64,000 nucleotides of DNA from Flectonema sp. DT1601 (GCA_964019425.1 OZ025866.1:1-64000); one strand, 5' to 3'. Positions 44,143-56,991 are shown, counted from the first letter of the stretch. Translations and numbers: made by a program. The notes: generated by a model from the sequence alone, not told the origin.

Positions 44143-47100
44143 TATATGATACGTGTGCTGGAGGAGGAGGAGGGGGTGAAAGACTGTTTTTGATTAGGCT
44201 TCATACGAATATAAATCTCTTGTATTGTATCAGAGCTCAATAATAAAATTAAAAAAAACTCATGACACAAAAGTGACTAAAAATGTTAATACAGGCTAAC
44301 ACTCTGCAATTGACGTACTTGCTCTACATTATAATAAATGTTTCTAACTTATCTGCATACATGTTTCTTTACTCGGTATTGACAGCCAACGAAATCAGAT
44401 ACGACGATATATATGACACGTGTGCTGGAGGAGGAGGAGGGGGTGAAAGACTGTTTTTGATTAGGTTTCATACGAATATAAATCTCTTGTATTGTATCAG
44501 AGCTCAATAATAAAATTAAAAAAAACTCATGACACAAAAGTGACTTAAAATGTTAATACAGGCTAACACTCTGCAATTGACGTACTTGCTCTACATTATA
44601 ATAAATGTTTCTAACTTATCTGCATACATGTTTCTTTACTCGGTATTGACAGCCAACGAAATCAGATACGATGATATATATGACACGTGTGCTGGAGGAG
44701 GAGGAGGGGGTGAAAGACTGTTTTTGATTAGGTTCATACGAATATAAATCTCTTGCATTGTGTCAGAGCTCAATAATAAAATTAAAAAAAACTCATGACA
44801 CAAAAGTGACTAAAAATGTTAATACAGGCTAACACTCTGCAATTGACGTACTTGCTCTACATTATAATAAATGTTTCTAACTCATCTGCATACATGTTTC
44901 TTTACTCGGTATTGACAGCCAACGAAATCAGATACGACGATATATATGACACGTGTGCTGGAGGAGGAGGAGGGGGTGAAAGACTGTTTTTGATTAGGTT
45001 CATACGAATATAAATCTCTTGTATTGCATCAGAGCTCAATAATAAAATTAAAAAAAACTCATGACACAAAAGTGACTAAAAATGTTAATACAGGCTAACA
45101 CTCTGCAATTGACGTACTTTCTCTACATTATAATAAATGTTTCTAACTTATCTGCATACATGTTTCTTTACTCGGTATTGACAGCCAACGAAATCAGATA
45201 CGATGATATATATGACACGTGTGCTGGAGGAGGAGGAGGGGGTGAAAGACTGCTTTTGATTAGGTTCATACGAATATAAATCTCTTGTATTGTGTCAGAG
45301 CTCAATAATAAAATTAAAAAAAACTCATGACACAAAAGTGACTAAAAATGTTAATACAGGCTAACACTCTGCAATTGACGTACTTGCTCTACATTATAAT
45401 AAATGTTTCTAACTTATCTGCATACATGTTTCTTTACTCGGTATTGACAGCCAACGAAATCAGATACGACGATATATATGATACGTGTGCTGGAGGAGGA
45501 GGAGGGGGTGAAAGACTGTTTTTGATTTGGTTCATACGAATATAAATCTCTTGTATTGCATCAGAGCTCAATAATAAAATTAAAAAAAACTCATGACACA
45601 AAAGTGACTAAAAATGTTAATACAGGCTAACACTCTGCAATTGACGTACTTTCTCTACATTATAACAAATGTTTCTAACTTATCTGCATACATGTTTCTT
45701 TACTCGGTATTGACAGCCAACGAAATCAGATACGATGATATATATGACACGTGTGCTGGAGGAGGAGGAGGGGGTGAAAGACTGCTTTTGATTAGGTTCA
45801 TACGAATATAAATCTCTTGTATTGTGTCAGAGCTCAATAATAAAATTAAAAAAAACTCATGACACAAAAGTGACTAAAAATGTTAATACAGGCTAACACT
45901 CTGCAATTGACGTACTTGCTCTACATTATAATAAATGTTTCTAACTTATCTGCATACATGTTTCTTTACTCGGTATTGACAGCCAACGAAATCAGATACG
46001 ACGATATATATGATACGTGTGCTGGAGGAGGAGGAGGGGGTGAAAGACTGTTTTTGATTTGGTTCATACGAATATAAATCTCTTGTATTGCATCAGAGCT
46101 CAATAATAAAATTAAAAAAAACTCATGACACAAAAGTGACTAAAAATGTTAATACAGGCTAACACTCTGCAATTGACGTACTTGCTCTACATTATAATAA
46201 ATGTTTCTAACTCATCTGCATACATGTTTCTTTACTCGGTATTGACAGCCAACGAAATCAGATACGATGATATATATGACACGTGTGCTGGAGGAGGAGG
46301 AGGGGGTGAAAGACTGTTTTTGATTAGGTTTCATACGAATATAAATCTCTTGTATTGTGTCAGAGCTCAATAATAAAATTAAAAAAAACTCATGACACAA
46401 AAGTGACTAAAAATGTTAATACAGGCTAACACTCTGCAATTGACGTACTTGCTCTACATTATAATAAATGTTTCTAACTCATCTGCATACATGTTTCTTT
46501 ACTCGGTATTGACAGCCAACGAAATCAGATACGATGATATATATGACACGTGTGCTGGAGGAGGAGGAGGGGGTGAAAGACTGTTTTTGATTAGGTTCAT
46601 GCGAATATAAATCTCTTGTATTGTATCAGAGCTCAATAATAAAATTAAAAAAAACTCATGACACAAAAGTGACTAAAAATGTTAATACAGGCTAACACTC
46701 TGCAATTGACGTACTTGCTCTACATTATAATAAATGTTTCTAACTTATCTGCATACATGTTTCTTTACTCGGTATTGACAGCCAACGAAATCAGATACGA
46801 TGATATATATGATATGTGTGCTGGAGGAGGAGGAGGGGGTGAAAGACTGTTTTTGATTAGGTTCATACGAATATAAATCTCTTGTATTGTGTCAGAGCTC
46901 AATAATAAAATTAAAAAAAACTCATGACACAAAAGTGACTAAAAATGTTAATACAGGCTAACACTCTGCAATTGACGTACTTGCTCTACATTATAATAAA
47001 TGTTTCTAACTTATCTGCATACATGTTTCTTTACTCGGTATTGACAGCCAACGAAATCAGATACGATGATATATATGATACGTGTGCTGGAGGAGGAGGA

Positions 47101-48455
47101 GGAGGAGGGGGTGAAAGACTGTTTTTGATTAGGTTCATACGAATATAAATCTCTTGTATTGTGTCAGAGCTCAATAATAAAATTAAAAAAAACTCATGAC
47201 ACAAAAGTGACTAAAAATGTTAATACAGGCTAACACTCTGCAATTGACGTACTTGCTCTACATTATAATAAATGTTTCTAACTTATCTGCATACATGTTT
47301 CTTTACTCGGTATTGACAGCCAACGAAATCAGATACGATGATATATATGATACGTGTGCTGGAGGAGGAGGAGGAGGAGGGGGTGAAAGACTGTTTTTGA
47401 TTAGGTTCATACGAATATAAATCTCTTGTATTGTGTCAGAGCTCAATAATAAAATTAAAAAAAACTCATGACACAAAAGTGACTTAAAATGTTAATACAG
47501 GCTAACACTCTGCAATTGACGTACTTGCTCTACATTATAATAAATGTTTCTAACTTATCTGCATACATGTTTCTTTACTCGGTATTGACAGCCAACGAAA
47601 TCAGATACGATGATATATATGATACGTGTGCTGGAGGAGGAGGAGGGGGTGAAAGACTGTTTTTGATTTGGTTCATACGAATATAAATCTCTTGTATTGT
47701 ATCAGAGCTCAATAATAAAATTAAAAAAAACTCATGACACAAAAGTGACTAAAAATGTTAATACAGGCTAACACTCTGCAATTGACGTACTTGCTCTACA
47801 TTATAATAAATGTTTCTAACTTATCTGCATACATGTTTCTTTACTCGGTATTGACAGCCAACGAAATCAGATACGATGATATATATGACACGTGTGCTGG
47901 AGGAGGAGGAGGAGGAGGGGGTGAAAGACTGTTTTTGATTAGGTTCATACGAATATCTCTTGTATTGCATCAGAGCTCAATAATAAAATTAAAAAAAACT
48001 CATGACACAAAAGTGACTTAAAATGTTAATACAGGCTAACACTCTGCAATTGACGTACTTGCTCTACATTATAATAAATGTTTCTAACTTATCTGCATAC
48101 ATGTTTCTTTACTCGGTATTGACAGCCAACGAAATCAGATACGATGATATATATGACACGTGTGCTGGAGGAGGAGGAGGAGGAGGGGGTGAAAGACTGT
48201 TTTTGATTAGGTTCATACGAATATCTCTTGTATTGCATCAGAGCTCAATAATAAAATTAAAAAAAACTCATGACACAAAAGTGACTTAAAATGTTAATAC
48301 AGGCTAACACTCTGCAATTGACGTACTTGCTCTACATTATAATAAATGTTTCTAACTTATCTGCATACATGTTTCTTTACTCGGTATTGACAGCCAACGA
48401 AATCAGATACGATGATATATATGATACGTGTGCTGGAGGAGGAGGAGGGGGTGAA
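44143..48455 (+). repeat. 266-bp satellite, right block
   Basis: About 16 units of 266-272 bp; length differences come mainly from the (GGA)n tract and an 8-bp loss in two neighbouring late units. Variants alternate: units near 45082 and 45614 share one set of changes, those near 45348 and 45880 another, showing a 532-bp higher-order unit. Units near 46945 and 47217 share the long GGA tract. Neighbours being most alike implies local spreading by unequal exchange. Confidence 0.9.
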
Positions 48456-48761
48456 ACTTTGACAATGTAAAAACAGTAACAACTTTAGATATTAAAGAAA
48501 AACAAAATTAATATCAAAGTACTTGACCGAAAAATATTTGTAGTTGTTAAATCAAAGAAAAATTACCTTTAGAAAAAAAGAGAAGATAAAAAGAAAAAAA
48601 ATATAAAGAGATAACTATAATTTTGTCTTATAGACCAGAAAACGTTGTCATGATATAAATAACATGTGTGCTGGAGGAGGAGGAGGAGGAGGGGTCGAGA
48701 GAGACATCACTACGTGTCACAGTTAAGGTAAAAAAAAAAAAAAAAAAAGAGAGAGAGAATC
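48456..48761. other. 3' flank of the NTPase gene with a satellite scrap
   Basis: A piece at about 48650-48695 (ATATAAATAACATGTGTGCTG plus GGA repeats) resembles the outermost left satellite unit near 40410-40450 more than the inner ones, so the two outer edges keep an older unit form. Confidence 0.6.
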
Positions 48762-49322
48762 TCAGATTTTTAATATTCCAATTGCTATTCTCAAAGCTTG
48801 TTGCAATAGCTCTGTTCGAGATGTCATTTTGTTAGTTAAATCGGAATGCGGATCCTGATTATTAAATACTACTCCCGAAGACATCAAAACAGATCCAACA
48901 GTAGTCTTGTCAACACCAACAGCGAGAGTCTCAACAACGACATCAGATGGAAACGGAACTCCTGCTGTTGGAACAAAACAACTCCTACCCGACTTAGTCT
49001 CAACGAGTATCCAACCAACGTCGTACCAGGTTCCAGAGATTTCCATAATCCCGTTTTCTATTGAAACAGACAAGTCTGTTTTAGTATTAATCTGCTGAAG
49101 CATATCAACCATTCGATTCTTCGCTCCTTTCATCGTTTCTTCATTCCCAACAGGCTGTTCGTTTACACCTGACTTCGCACTGTATCCTTCTACAGTTACA
49201 ATGATTGGACTCGATTCTTGTTCAGGTTTTTGTTTAAAATGAGAACTGAAAACCTCACGAACAGCATCAACTTTTACAGCGCTCATTGAAGAGACAGCGA
49301 TATTTAGTTGGGTTTGTGTCAT
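48762..49322 (-). CDS. Inosine/xanthosine triphosphatase (DUF84/YjjX family)
   Basis: A 186-residue intronless protein. It shows the family order: an N-terminal SSMSAVKVDAV strand-helix (usually SxNPvKvxA), SGVNEQPVGNEETMKGAKNR, the SIENGI strand, and C-terminal LTNKMTSRTELLQQAL. Members hydrolyse inosine and xanthosine triphosphates with Mg2+, keeping deaminated nucleotides out of nucleic acids, probably in the cytosol. Length matches the family (about 170-190). It heads, in genomic order, the co-directional minus-strand run to 63 kb. The first residue of the classic SxNP motif is changed (SMSAVK), which is seen in divergent eukaryotic members as far as I recall. Confidence 0.85.
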   Translation of the reverse strand: MTQTQLNIAVSSMSAVKVDAVREVFSSHFKQKPEQESSPIIVTVEGYSAKSGVNEQPVGNEETMKGAKNRMVDMLQQINTKTDLSVSIENGIMEISGTWYDVGWILVETKSGRSCFVPTAGVPFPSDVVVETLAVGVDKTTVGSVLMSSGVVFNNQDPHSDLTNKMTSRTELLQQALRIAIGILKI

Positions 49323-49682
49323 GTTTTAAAAAAGCTCTCTTTTTTTTTTAAGAAAAAAGAGTTCTATAACTACATGGAGGCTTTTTATTGCACACACACA
49401 CACACACAGTCCAACTACGACAACATTTTTTTTATTTTCTTGCAAAAAAAAAAAAAAAAAAAAAACATATCTCCGATGGGACCATTATAACAGGACAAGT
49501 GGTTAAACTGAAAGTGAAGTCTTTTTTTTTTTTTTTTTTTTTTTTTTTTCTGTTCTTCTTTGCATTGAATTTCGAAAACTAAAAATCTTTACCAACCTGA
49601 ACAAAAATGTCAGTACAGAAGGGGGGTGGATGAGGTCCGAGTACAGTATAAAGTATAAAACAAGTCAGGTTAAGAAACCGAA

Positions 49683-50377
49683 CTAGGCAACGTAGTGATA
49701 AACGTTCTGCTTTCCTTCATCTCTTGTGAGGTAGTCTCTCTCGAGTAGAGTTTCAATTCGTTTTTTCAGGTCACTTGCCTGAACTGGAAACTGTAATTGT
49801 GAGAAGACGGTACTCATCAAGTCGGAGTGGCCCATCTGTTTTTGTGAAGAACAATAATTTTATTTTAGAAGACAAAAAGAAATCAGGAAAGAGGTACATC
49901 AGATGATATAAAAAATCACAAACCGTTTTTCTGGATTTCATAGTCCGCACTACACAAGCATCGATGCTGTAGCTGCGATCCTGAAACACGCGTTCTGTTG
50001 TTGACTTTGCCTCATCCTCTGTCTCATTCATCTGTGTTCCGTTGACTCTAATTTTGTAGTGGCGATGTTGAAAGTCTTCATTCACAATAAAGGTGTCCGT
50101 GTCGGCAATTTCCTTCCCTCCTTTCGCTGTCCTCTTCAAAATTCTTGCCTGAAAGTTTTTTTTTTTTTTTGTTGTTGTTGTTGTTGTAGCTGATCCACAA
50201 AAAAAATCATTCAAATAAAACCTTATATATTTCGTAAACAAGTATTACGGTATTGCCAGCACAACGAAAATAGATAACATTTTTTTTTTTTTTTTTTTTT
50301 TTTTTTGACCCATAAATAAATAAATAAAAACAGCTCTCTTAATCTGAACAGTTTCCTTCTCCGACTTCTTCGTCGTT

Positions 50378-50424
<47 letters not shown>

Positions 50425-52242
50425 CTGATTAGAGAATGCCAAAGCCTGCAACGACCTGGTAAGCTCCGGATCACTTGTTCCGACCAGTTCCTTGATCATC
50501 GAGAACGATGCCTCCTTCTCAGTGTTAAAGATAAAAAGAATAAGTGCCTGCATGAGTGATACATTAAACTCTTTTTTAAATCGAGGATAAGTCGCCTTCA
50601 CGGAACACGTGCAAAGGCAAGTTTGCCAAACAAGTCGACGTCCAGAGTACTTTTTAAGATAAAAACTTTTAACTCCGTCGAGAGACTTTGAAAGTTTTGA
50701 CGGCAATAAGACCTGACAAGATTGGTAGGTCGGCCAATAGGACTCTGTGAGAATTTGAACTGAGAGATTGTTGTTCGTCTCCGAAGTATAATCTGAGAGG
50801 ACCTCACGAGAGATTTCCATGTCCTTCATCATTCCTTCTAACTTACTAGTGAAGCTGGGTCCGCATTCTGCTTTTAATTTACCGATGAAAGCTTTCTCTG
50901 TGTCAGGATAGGCGCACTTACCCAGCAGTAATCGTTTAGCGTAGTCTTTCTTGTAAAAGGCTTCAAATACATCCTTCGCAGCAATCATTCGAAATAAGTC
51001 GAGACATTGATCGAGAAGAGGTTCCAATTCTTCGTCTGTTTCCTTAGCACTGGATTTCATTTTGCTGTCGATGAATTTTGCGAGTAGCTCTGCTGGTTTG
51101 TTTGCTCTCATGTTGATGAATTCTTCGAATGAATCCCTTAATGTGTATCCGAGTTCCTCTCTACTCGAATAGGCATTCTTAAGAACATCATCCAACTCTG
51201 TTTTAAAAGACAGCAGTTCACTTATCATCGCTGCATCGTTGTTTTCATTGAGAACTTTCTTCGCACCAACCTGTTTAACATAAATTCGAAATGAATTCTT
51301 CAACAACTCAACCTCTTGAACACCAGGAAGGTCAAGATGTGAGTACAGCAGTCGGAGTTCTGAAATCTGCTTGGAATCCATCAGACTACAAAATCCTTTG
51401 TCGAGAATATCTTGTGCGTGTTCCTTAATAAGACAATTCATAACATCAGACATAAGTTGTTTACGAGTGTGAGAATTAAGATACGCGTCTATTTTATTTC
51501 CTTCTTCAGCTAGTCTTGATTGGATTAAAAGAAGGTAAGGACCGATGTCCCCCTCCTTTGATAATTGATTGGTTGCTTCTTCTGAGTAAAATCGTCTGGT
51601 TTCCTGCAAGAAAGGAATCTCAAAATGATCGTAAATTCCCAGAGACGTCATCATCGATATTATTTTTTTAACTAAACTTCGATCGATTGTTTGTCCCTCA
51701 CGTTCCAGTGAGATCTGTTCAAGCAACGCTGCCAGAGTTTGTTTTTTAGTAACTTCACTGCTAGTGAATGAATTTCTAAAGAGAGTCAGTCCCATGTCCC
51801 AGAGAGCTTTTCGACTGTTGTTCAACACAACAGTTCTGTCTAAACATCCAAAAACTGTTTTTATGACCGTCAGTTCCATACAAGTTGCTTCCCATACTTC
51901 TGACAAAGCGGATACGAATTTAATCCCTGAGACTCGCATCTTTTCTAATTTTGAGAAAACACTTTTGATGTGTTGTTCACATGTTTTCTCCAACCTGTCA
52001 TACAGGGTATCTGTATATCCATGAAGGCACATGTCACTCGCTGCTGAGTACAATTCTTCCAGAGGATGTTTCGCTGCTTCCTTTTCATGAATCGAGTGAA
52101 CTGCCATTTCCAACTTCTTCCACATCATCTTCTCAAAGTCAACCGGAAGAGAATTAGTTTGAAACGGTTTTATCGAAAGTTTTATTTTGTTCGAGTCCCG
52201 TTGACTCCCGAAGGAGAGTGACTTCTTCACTGGGGTTGTCAT
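49683..52242 (-). CDS. CUL4-like: Cullin-4-like E3 ubiquitin ligase scaffold
   Basis: Three exons: 52242-50425, 50148-49924 and 49835-49683, both introns phase 0, giving 731 residues (CUL4 is about 760). The cullin repeats come first; the cullin homology block is clear (VFEAFYKKDYAKRLLLGK, SFTSKLEGMMKDMEISREV, SYWPTYQ, FYLKKYSGRRLVWQ). Exon 2 holds the winged-helix with STTERVFQDRSYSIDACVVR, then MKSRK, whose Lys is the expected NEDD8 site. Exon 3 ends with the usual RDYLTRDEGKQNVYHYVA. It would bridge a RING protein and DDB1-type adaptors in nucleus and cytosol. Intron 1 starts with a T run of over 30 and ends in an A-rich tract. Another ATG 45 bp upstream (52287) is possible. Closest by eye is CUL4; CUL3 is the alternative. 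Confidence 0.85.
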
Positions 52243-53602
52243 CTTATCTAGCCAACAGCATGTATTAATTAATGAAACCTGTTGCATGATATTAAGTAGA
52301 TTTCAAGAAGTTAACCTTCGCTAGCTACGATACAGAAATGATCTCTTTTTCCGTGTTGTCATTATGAGGGGGAGGTATTTCACCTTGTGTTGCTTATAAA
52401 AGAAAGTAAGAAATCGAATTTTGATTTTTTTTTTTTTTTTTTTTTTTGATTTTTTTTTACAAATCTCAAAATAAACAATATTTCTCGCTAATAAACAATT
52501 AAAAAGAGAGAGGAATTCCTTCTTCTTCCTTTTTTTTTTTTTTTTTTTTTTTCTTCCCCTCCCCCCTCTTCCCCTGACAACATTCTGGATACAGCAGGGG
52601 ATCCGTTTCACTACTTGTCAAGAAGAGGGTAAGTAGCCATTACGATTATGGAAACATAATAAGCAGCAGTCGGTCCTAAGACAAGGTGTAATTACTCGTC
52701 TTACATGGGAATGCGTGAACATTCCGCAACCTGAATGTAGAAAACTGAACTGAAGTGACGATCTTTTCTCTCTTTTTTTTTTTTTTTTTAATTGAAAGAA
52801 GAAAACAACACTCACAGCTATTGATATTTCTTCAAAAGGGAAGGGGAAGGAAGTTGAGGGAAGTGCAGATAAGAATATTTCAAAAAAAAAAAAAAAAACA
52901 ACATCATCCGTGACAACGGAGTACTCACTAAAAGACGTGTATTCTTTTGTTTTTTTTTCTTTTTTTGTTTGGAATACACAGTAAAACCTTTCTTTAGCTT
53001 TCTCAGCTTATCAAGTTCAGCTAAACTGCGATCCCCAAGAAAAAAAAACAAGAATAATATAAATAAAAACAGAGAGCTTTTTTTGGTTAAATTGGGAAAT
53101 TTTGTATAAATGGAAAAAAAAAAAATTTTTTTTTGGCATGTTGAGCACGCATACATCTGAACGGTCTTCCTATTCACTAACAGACTCCTCGAGTTGAAAG
53201 TTCAAGACTGACGCTTATCGTCGGAGCGAAGTTCCTTCTCTCTTTTAAATTGTTGTGAAATTGGTTACAGACTCCTTGAGTTGAATACACACATCACAAC
53301 AAGAGAAAAAAGAAAATAAATAAAAAAAAAAATTTTAAAAAACGCTTTCCATGAGTGGCGTACAGCTTAGGAAAAAAAAAAAAAAAAAAAAAGAAGAAGA
53401 AGAAGAAGAAAAAAAAGAAAGCTCTCAATACACCAAACTGCTAGTTAGAAAAACAAGGTTTTCTCTGTAAAGAAAAAAACAAGCCTTGCGGGGGGGGGGA
53501 GGTAGCAATTATTGTGATGTAGATGCCTGAGAGACTCGAATAACAATTTGTTTGTGTCAACAAAAAAAAAGTTTCATCTCCTGAACGCAAAGACTACGAC
53601 CC
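52243..53602. other. Unresolved interval, possible small-exon gene
   Basis: No long frame. On the minus strand several donor-like words follow short open pieces: CAGAT/GTATGC near 53150, TTTTA/GTGAGT near 52930, AGCT/GTGAGT near 52817 and CCCAT/GTAAGA near 52704. A strong pyrimidine tract ends in CCTAAG near 53370, which could be a trans-splice acceptor. I could not join these into a protein and make no call; they may be untranslated exons of the cullin transcript. Confidence 0.3.
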
Positions 53603-55385
53603 CTATTCGTAGTCTTCATCATAATCATCAGCCGGCTGTTTTTTTTATTTTTTTTTTGTTTTTTTTTACTTTTTTTTTCTTAATAAGATGACAGAAATAT
53701 CAACAAACCTCTTCAGTCATCGAGACATCTGCCGATTGTTGTTTTACTTCAATTGGAGTCTTACCAACTTCAGGTGATCGGTCTTCAGGAATAGTGTCTT
53801 CAGGACTGTGAGGATCATCCGCCTGTTTTTTATTTGTATTTGTCATCCAACTCGACCATTACCACTACAGAGAGAGTTTGATATGTAAAATGAAAAAAAA
53901 CAAACAAACCTTTTTACGTAACATGCTGGCTTCTTCTCGCAAAGCTTTTTCACGTTTTTCATAAAGTTGGGAAATCCATTTTGTTGCGGCCTCACCAAGT
54001 TTAGTGATTGGACCTCTACCATGTGAACTAATCCAGTAAGACAGTTCTTCATCATAATTAACAGCGGGGTCATCAGGAGGAGGTGCGTGTTCTATCTTCA
54101 GACACTGCATCATTTCTTGAAGAGCTTCTGGTCCTAAGATCATACTAATCTTTCGATCGATATCAAAAAAGAATGGTCCCGTGTCATGCCGCAAGAAATG
54201 ACTGTAGGCTTCATAGAAGGTGTCGTTGAGGACTTGAGACACTAATTCTCTTTCGAGGCAAAGTTGTTTATACTTTTCCTCAACTCCGGATATTTTATAC
54301 CAATTTCTCTGAGATTCTTCAGAATCAACTTTCTTAACCATCCCTTCTATTTCATCATGCGATTCATCTGTTACGTTCTCACCTGACTCTCCAATAATCT
54401 GACCTCTGTGGTCAGTTGCTCTGCCAGTTAGTCGTCCAGGTGAGGTACTCTTTGGAGATGCGACATAGCTTCTGAAAAACATTGGATCACAACTCATTTT
54501 AGCATGTGATTTATCCAATTCTGTCAACCCATCATCAGTGATGGTAGTCTTTGCCCTGCCTGATTGACCAGCTGTTGGTGAAGTAAATATCGGAGACAGG
54601 TTTAGAGGCATCTTACTCGGCTGTTGTCTGTCAGACACTCTGATTGAACCACACCACAGTAACCAAACATCATTCTGTTTATCAACTTTGAAATATAAAA
54701 CCATCCTCGTAATGTGTTTATGTTCCGTGTTGTAGAAGTGCTCTACAATATTACAGCAAATTTGTTTTATATTTGCCGTCGTTTTAGCTGCACAGGTTCC
54801 GTCTTCGGAATAATGTGACGGACCTTCGTAGGTTACAGCACAGCTGTACGGGTCTTTGTTACCTTCAGCACGTCCGTGAAGGGGTTTCACGTTTGTTTTT
54901 CGCTGAACGATACAAACACGTGGTGACCAGACAGCTTGTATGACGCTGTTGTTTCTTCCTTTTGGGATGAGAAACCGTTGTAGGATTCCTTCCTTTTTAG
55001 TTTTGCGATTGACGAATTCAGCGAGACCTTCTTTATTAAAGAATTCAACGTGTGTGACGGGATCTCCACTTTCGGTGTCTTCGTAGCTGTGCATGTATGA
55101 TGCGACGATCCCAACGTCTCCGTCCGATTTGCTGAACGCGTTGTATATTGATGAAGTGTCTAGTTCTTTACCTTGTTTCTTTACCAACTCTTTATTCTTC
55201 TTATCGTATGTGTACCACCCCCGAGGAAAATTATGATCATAAACGATAGTGTCTGGACACAGAACTTCATCACAACTTTTGAATTCCTTGTTCTTCTTCC
55301 ACATGTGATCGTAGAAACCTGTTAGTAATCCATCACCCTCTAGAGGGTGATTCTTTGTCCATGGTTTACTAGTATTCTTAGGCAT
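53603..55385 (-). CDS. Conserved hypothetical protein, possibly flagellar
   Basis: Three exons, 55385-53910, 53822-53709 and 53635-53603, both introns phase 0, giving 540 residues. I do not recognise a named domain. The N-terminal half is globular, with a striking block HITRMVLYFKVDKQNDVWLLWCGSIRV around residues 215-245 that recalls conserved proteins of flagellated protists; a flagellar role is only a guess supported by the ciliary gene two loci away. A Ser/Thr-rich linker follows, then a helical, charged part ending in a coiled coil (YEKREKALREEA). Exons 2 and 3 encode a short acidic tail rich in Pro, Asp and Glu ending DYDEDYE. The last exon codes just 10 residues but has a clean AAACAG acceptor and in-frame stop. 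Confidence 0.65.
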
Positions 55386-55568
55386 GTGAGGGGACCCAGG
55401 GGAGAGAGAGAGGAGGGGTCTGATGATAGAAAAAATAATTTTAAAACAAACCGACAACAAAACACAACTTGAGATAATAATAATAAAAAAAAAATCTAAT
55501 AAAATCGTATCGTAAGGCAGGACTTCCTCAACTCAAACTTTGTTGGACCACCACATGAACACATATTA

Positions 55569-56657
55569 TTATCTATTAATGTATTCACAGTTACCGTAAA
55601 CAATACTTCGCTGTCTTATAAAACAAGTTTGACACCAAGCGTATCCCAAGTTTGCTGGGTATTGACCACATTTATTACAGAGCACAGGTGCAACAGGATA
55701 CTCAGGTCGTTGATCCCTCGGAAGAACAGCAGCGACAGAATCCACCGATCCCTGTTGGACATGAGAAATGCAATATTCACACCAAGTAGCTCCTGGGGCT
55801 TGAGGATATCTACTGCAGACATTGCACATGTCTTTATCGATTTCAGGAGGAGGATCTCTGCTGCGGGGTAGCTCACCTCTGACACATGCTGTTCTTATTG
55901 CCTCGAGGGTCTTTCCAAATACATTTCCTCCATCACCTGATTCACCTATTCCCCAGATTGGATCTGGCGTTGCGTAAACTAGTTCTAAATCACCAGTATC
56001 TACTAACATTGTTCTGATGTCTGGTTGTTGTGTGTACTTCGCTTGTAGAGCTTCTCTCAGTAGGTAGATTCCTTCGCTGTGGTCTTTAACCTTCGCGAAT
56101 TGTTCAATCTTACGACTGGCGTCTAACATTGTCAACGGATCGTTTATCTTTCGAAGCAGTTCAACGTAATTAGTACCGTCGTAACGAATAGCTTCCATAT
56201 AATGCATGCTGGTAGGCCAGACTATTTCTCTCAGTCGGATTGGATGGAGTGATATCGGACTTAGAAATGGATGATCATTTGAAAAGTAAAGAGCAGGTCC
56301 TCGAAACGGTTTTGGATTCACAGTAGCGATAGACATCCGATCAGCAGTTGAATGAGGAGTGTTGTGTACTCGTGATTCCTTATTTCTTACTGGAGATAAC
56401 TGATGGTTCTCCGCCCACGTTACCTGTTTTGGTTCTTCCGCTGCTCTCCTTCCCAATTCCGTTGCTTTTCCGTTTTCATTAAAACACATCATTTTCCTGA
56501 TGGTAACGTAGTTCATTCCTTGTGATGCCAACCACGGCATGTCCTTCTCTAAGTCTAGTAGATGTAGGTCACTGACTGTCGCTACTCCCAGAGTATTACA
56601 AGCTCGCATTACTTCAGGACCCAAACCGAGTCCTCCGATGACCATATCGATATTCAT
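55569..56657 (-). CDS. NADAR-domain protein with two C-terminal zinc ribbons
   Basis: A 362-residue intronless protein. After a helical N-terminal region (about 1-60, possibly a helix-hairpin fold) comes a NADAR/YbiA-like domain at about 118-275: PALYFSNDHPFLSP, WPTSMHYMEAIRY, a helix with LREALQAKYTQQP, TGDLELVYATPD and IWGIG....GNVFGKTLEAIR. NADAR proteins cleave N-glycosidic bonds; bacterial and some eukaryotic members remove ADP-ribose from guanine in DNA, others act in riboflavin by-product clearance. Two treble-clef-like zinc motifs follow (CNVC...CEYC and CNKC...CQTC), which could bind nucleic acid or protein. I infer a nuclear repair-type role but the sequence does not prove it. It lies 183 bp from the start of the next gene downstream on the same strand, tight spacing like a polycistronic array. 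Confidence 0.75.
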   Translation of the reverse strand: MNIDMVIGGLGLGPEVMRACNTLGVATVSDLHLLDLEKDMPWLASQGMNYVTIRKMMCFNENGKATELGRRAAEEPKQVTWAENHQLSPVRNKESRVHNTPHSTADRMSIATVNPKPFRGPALYFSNDHPFLSPISLHPIRLREIVWPTSMHYMEAIRYDGTNYVELLRKINDPLTMLDASRKIEQFAKVKDHSEGIYLLREALQAKYTQQPDIRTMLVDTGDLELVYATPDPIWGIGESGDGGNVFGKTLEAIRTACVRGELPRSRDPPPEIDKDMCNVCSRYPQAPGATWCEYCISHVQQGSVDSVAAVLPRDQRPEYPVAPVLCNKCGQYPANLGYAWCQTCFIRQRSIVYGNCEYINR

Positions 56658-56921
56658 TTATAGTACAGCTGTTGTTATTTAAGTAAAATATTTTTTTTAA
56701 AAAAAGAATCGGCACCTCACTAAATAATTCTCACACTTTGTTTTTGTTTGTGCGACAACCGGAAACAAGCCTATAAAGTAAAGGGTGACTGCGTACCCTT
56801 ACTCTGCCATTGATGCTGGAAGGAAATTTAAGAAAAAAAAAAAAAAGATAAGCACATCAAAAACAACTCACCACATGATATGATAATAATTATTAAGGAG
56901 AACGAGAAGTGTAAATTAAAA

Positions 56922-56952
<31 letters not shown>

Positions 56953-56991
56953 CAAAAACTCTACCGAGAGAGCACTCACTAGAGTAGAAGA

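Noticed and set aside
40680-48180. CRISPR-like regular repeats in the satellite
   Set aside because: The repeats are contiguous 266-bp units without unique spacers, in a eukaryotic genome.
40556-48289. A 65-88 residue frame in every satellite unit
   Set aside because: The frame is short, low in complexity (Gly run from GGA repeats), and differences between units alter residues freely, so nothing shows selection on a protein.
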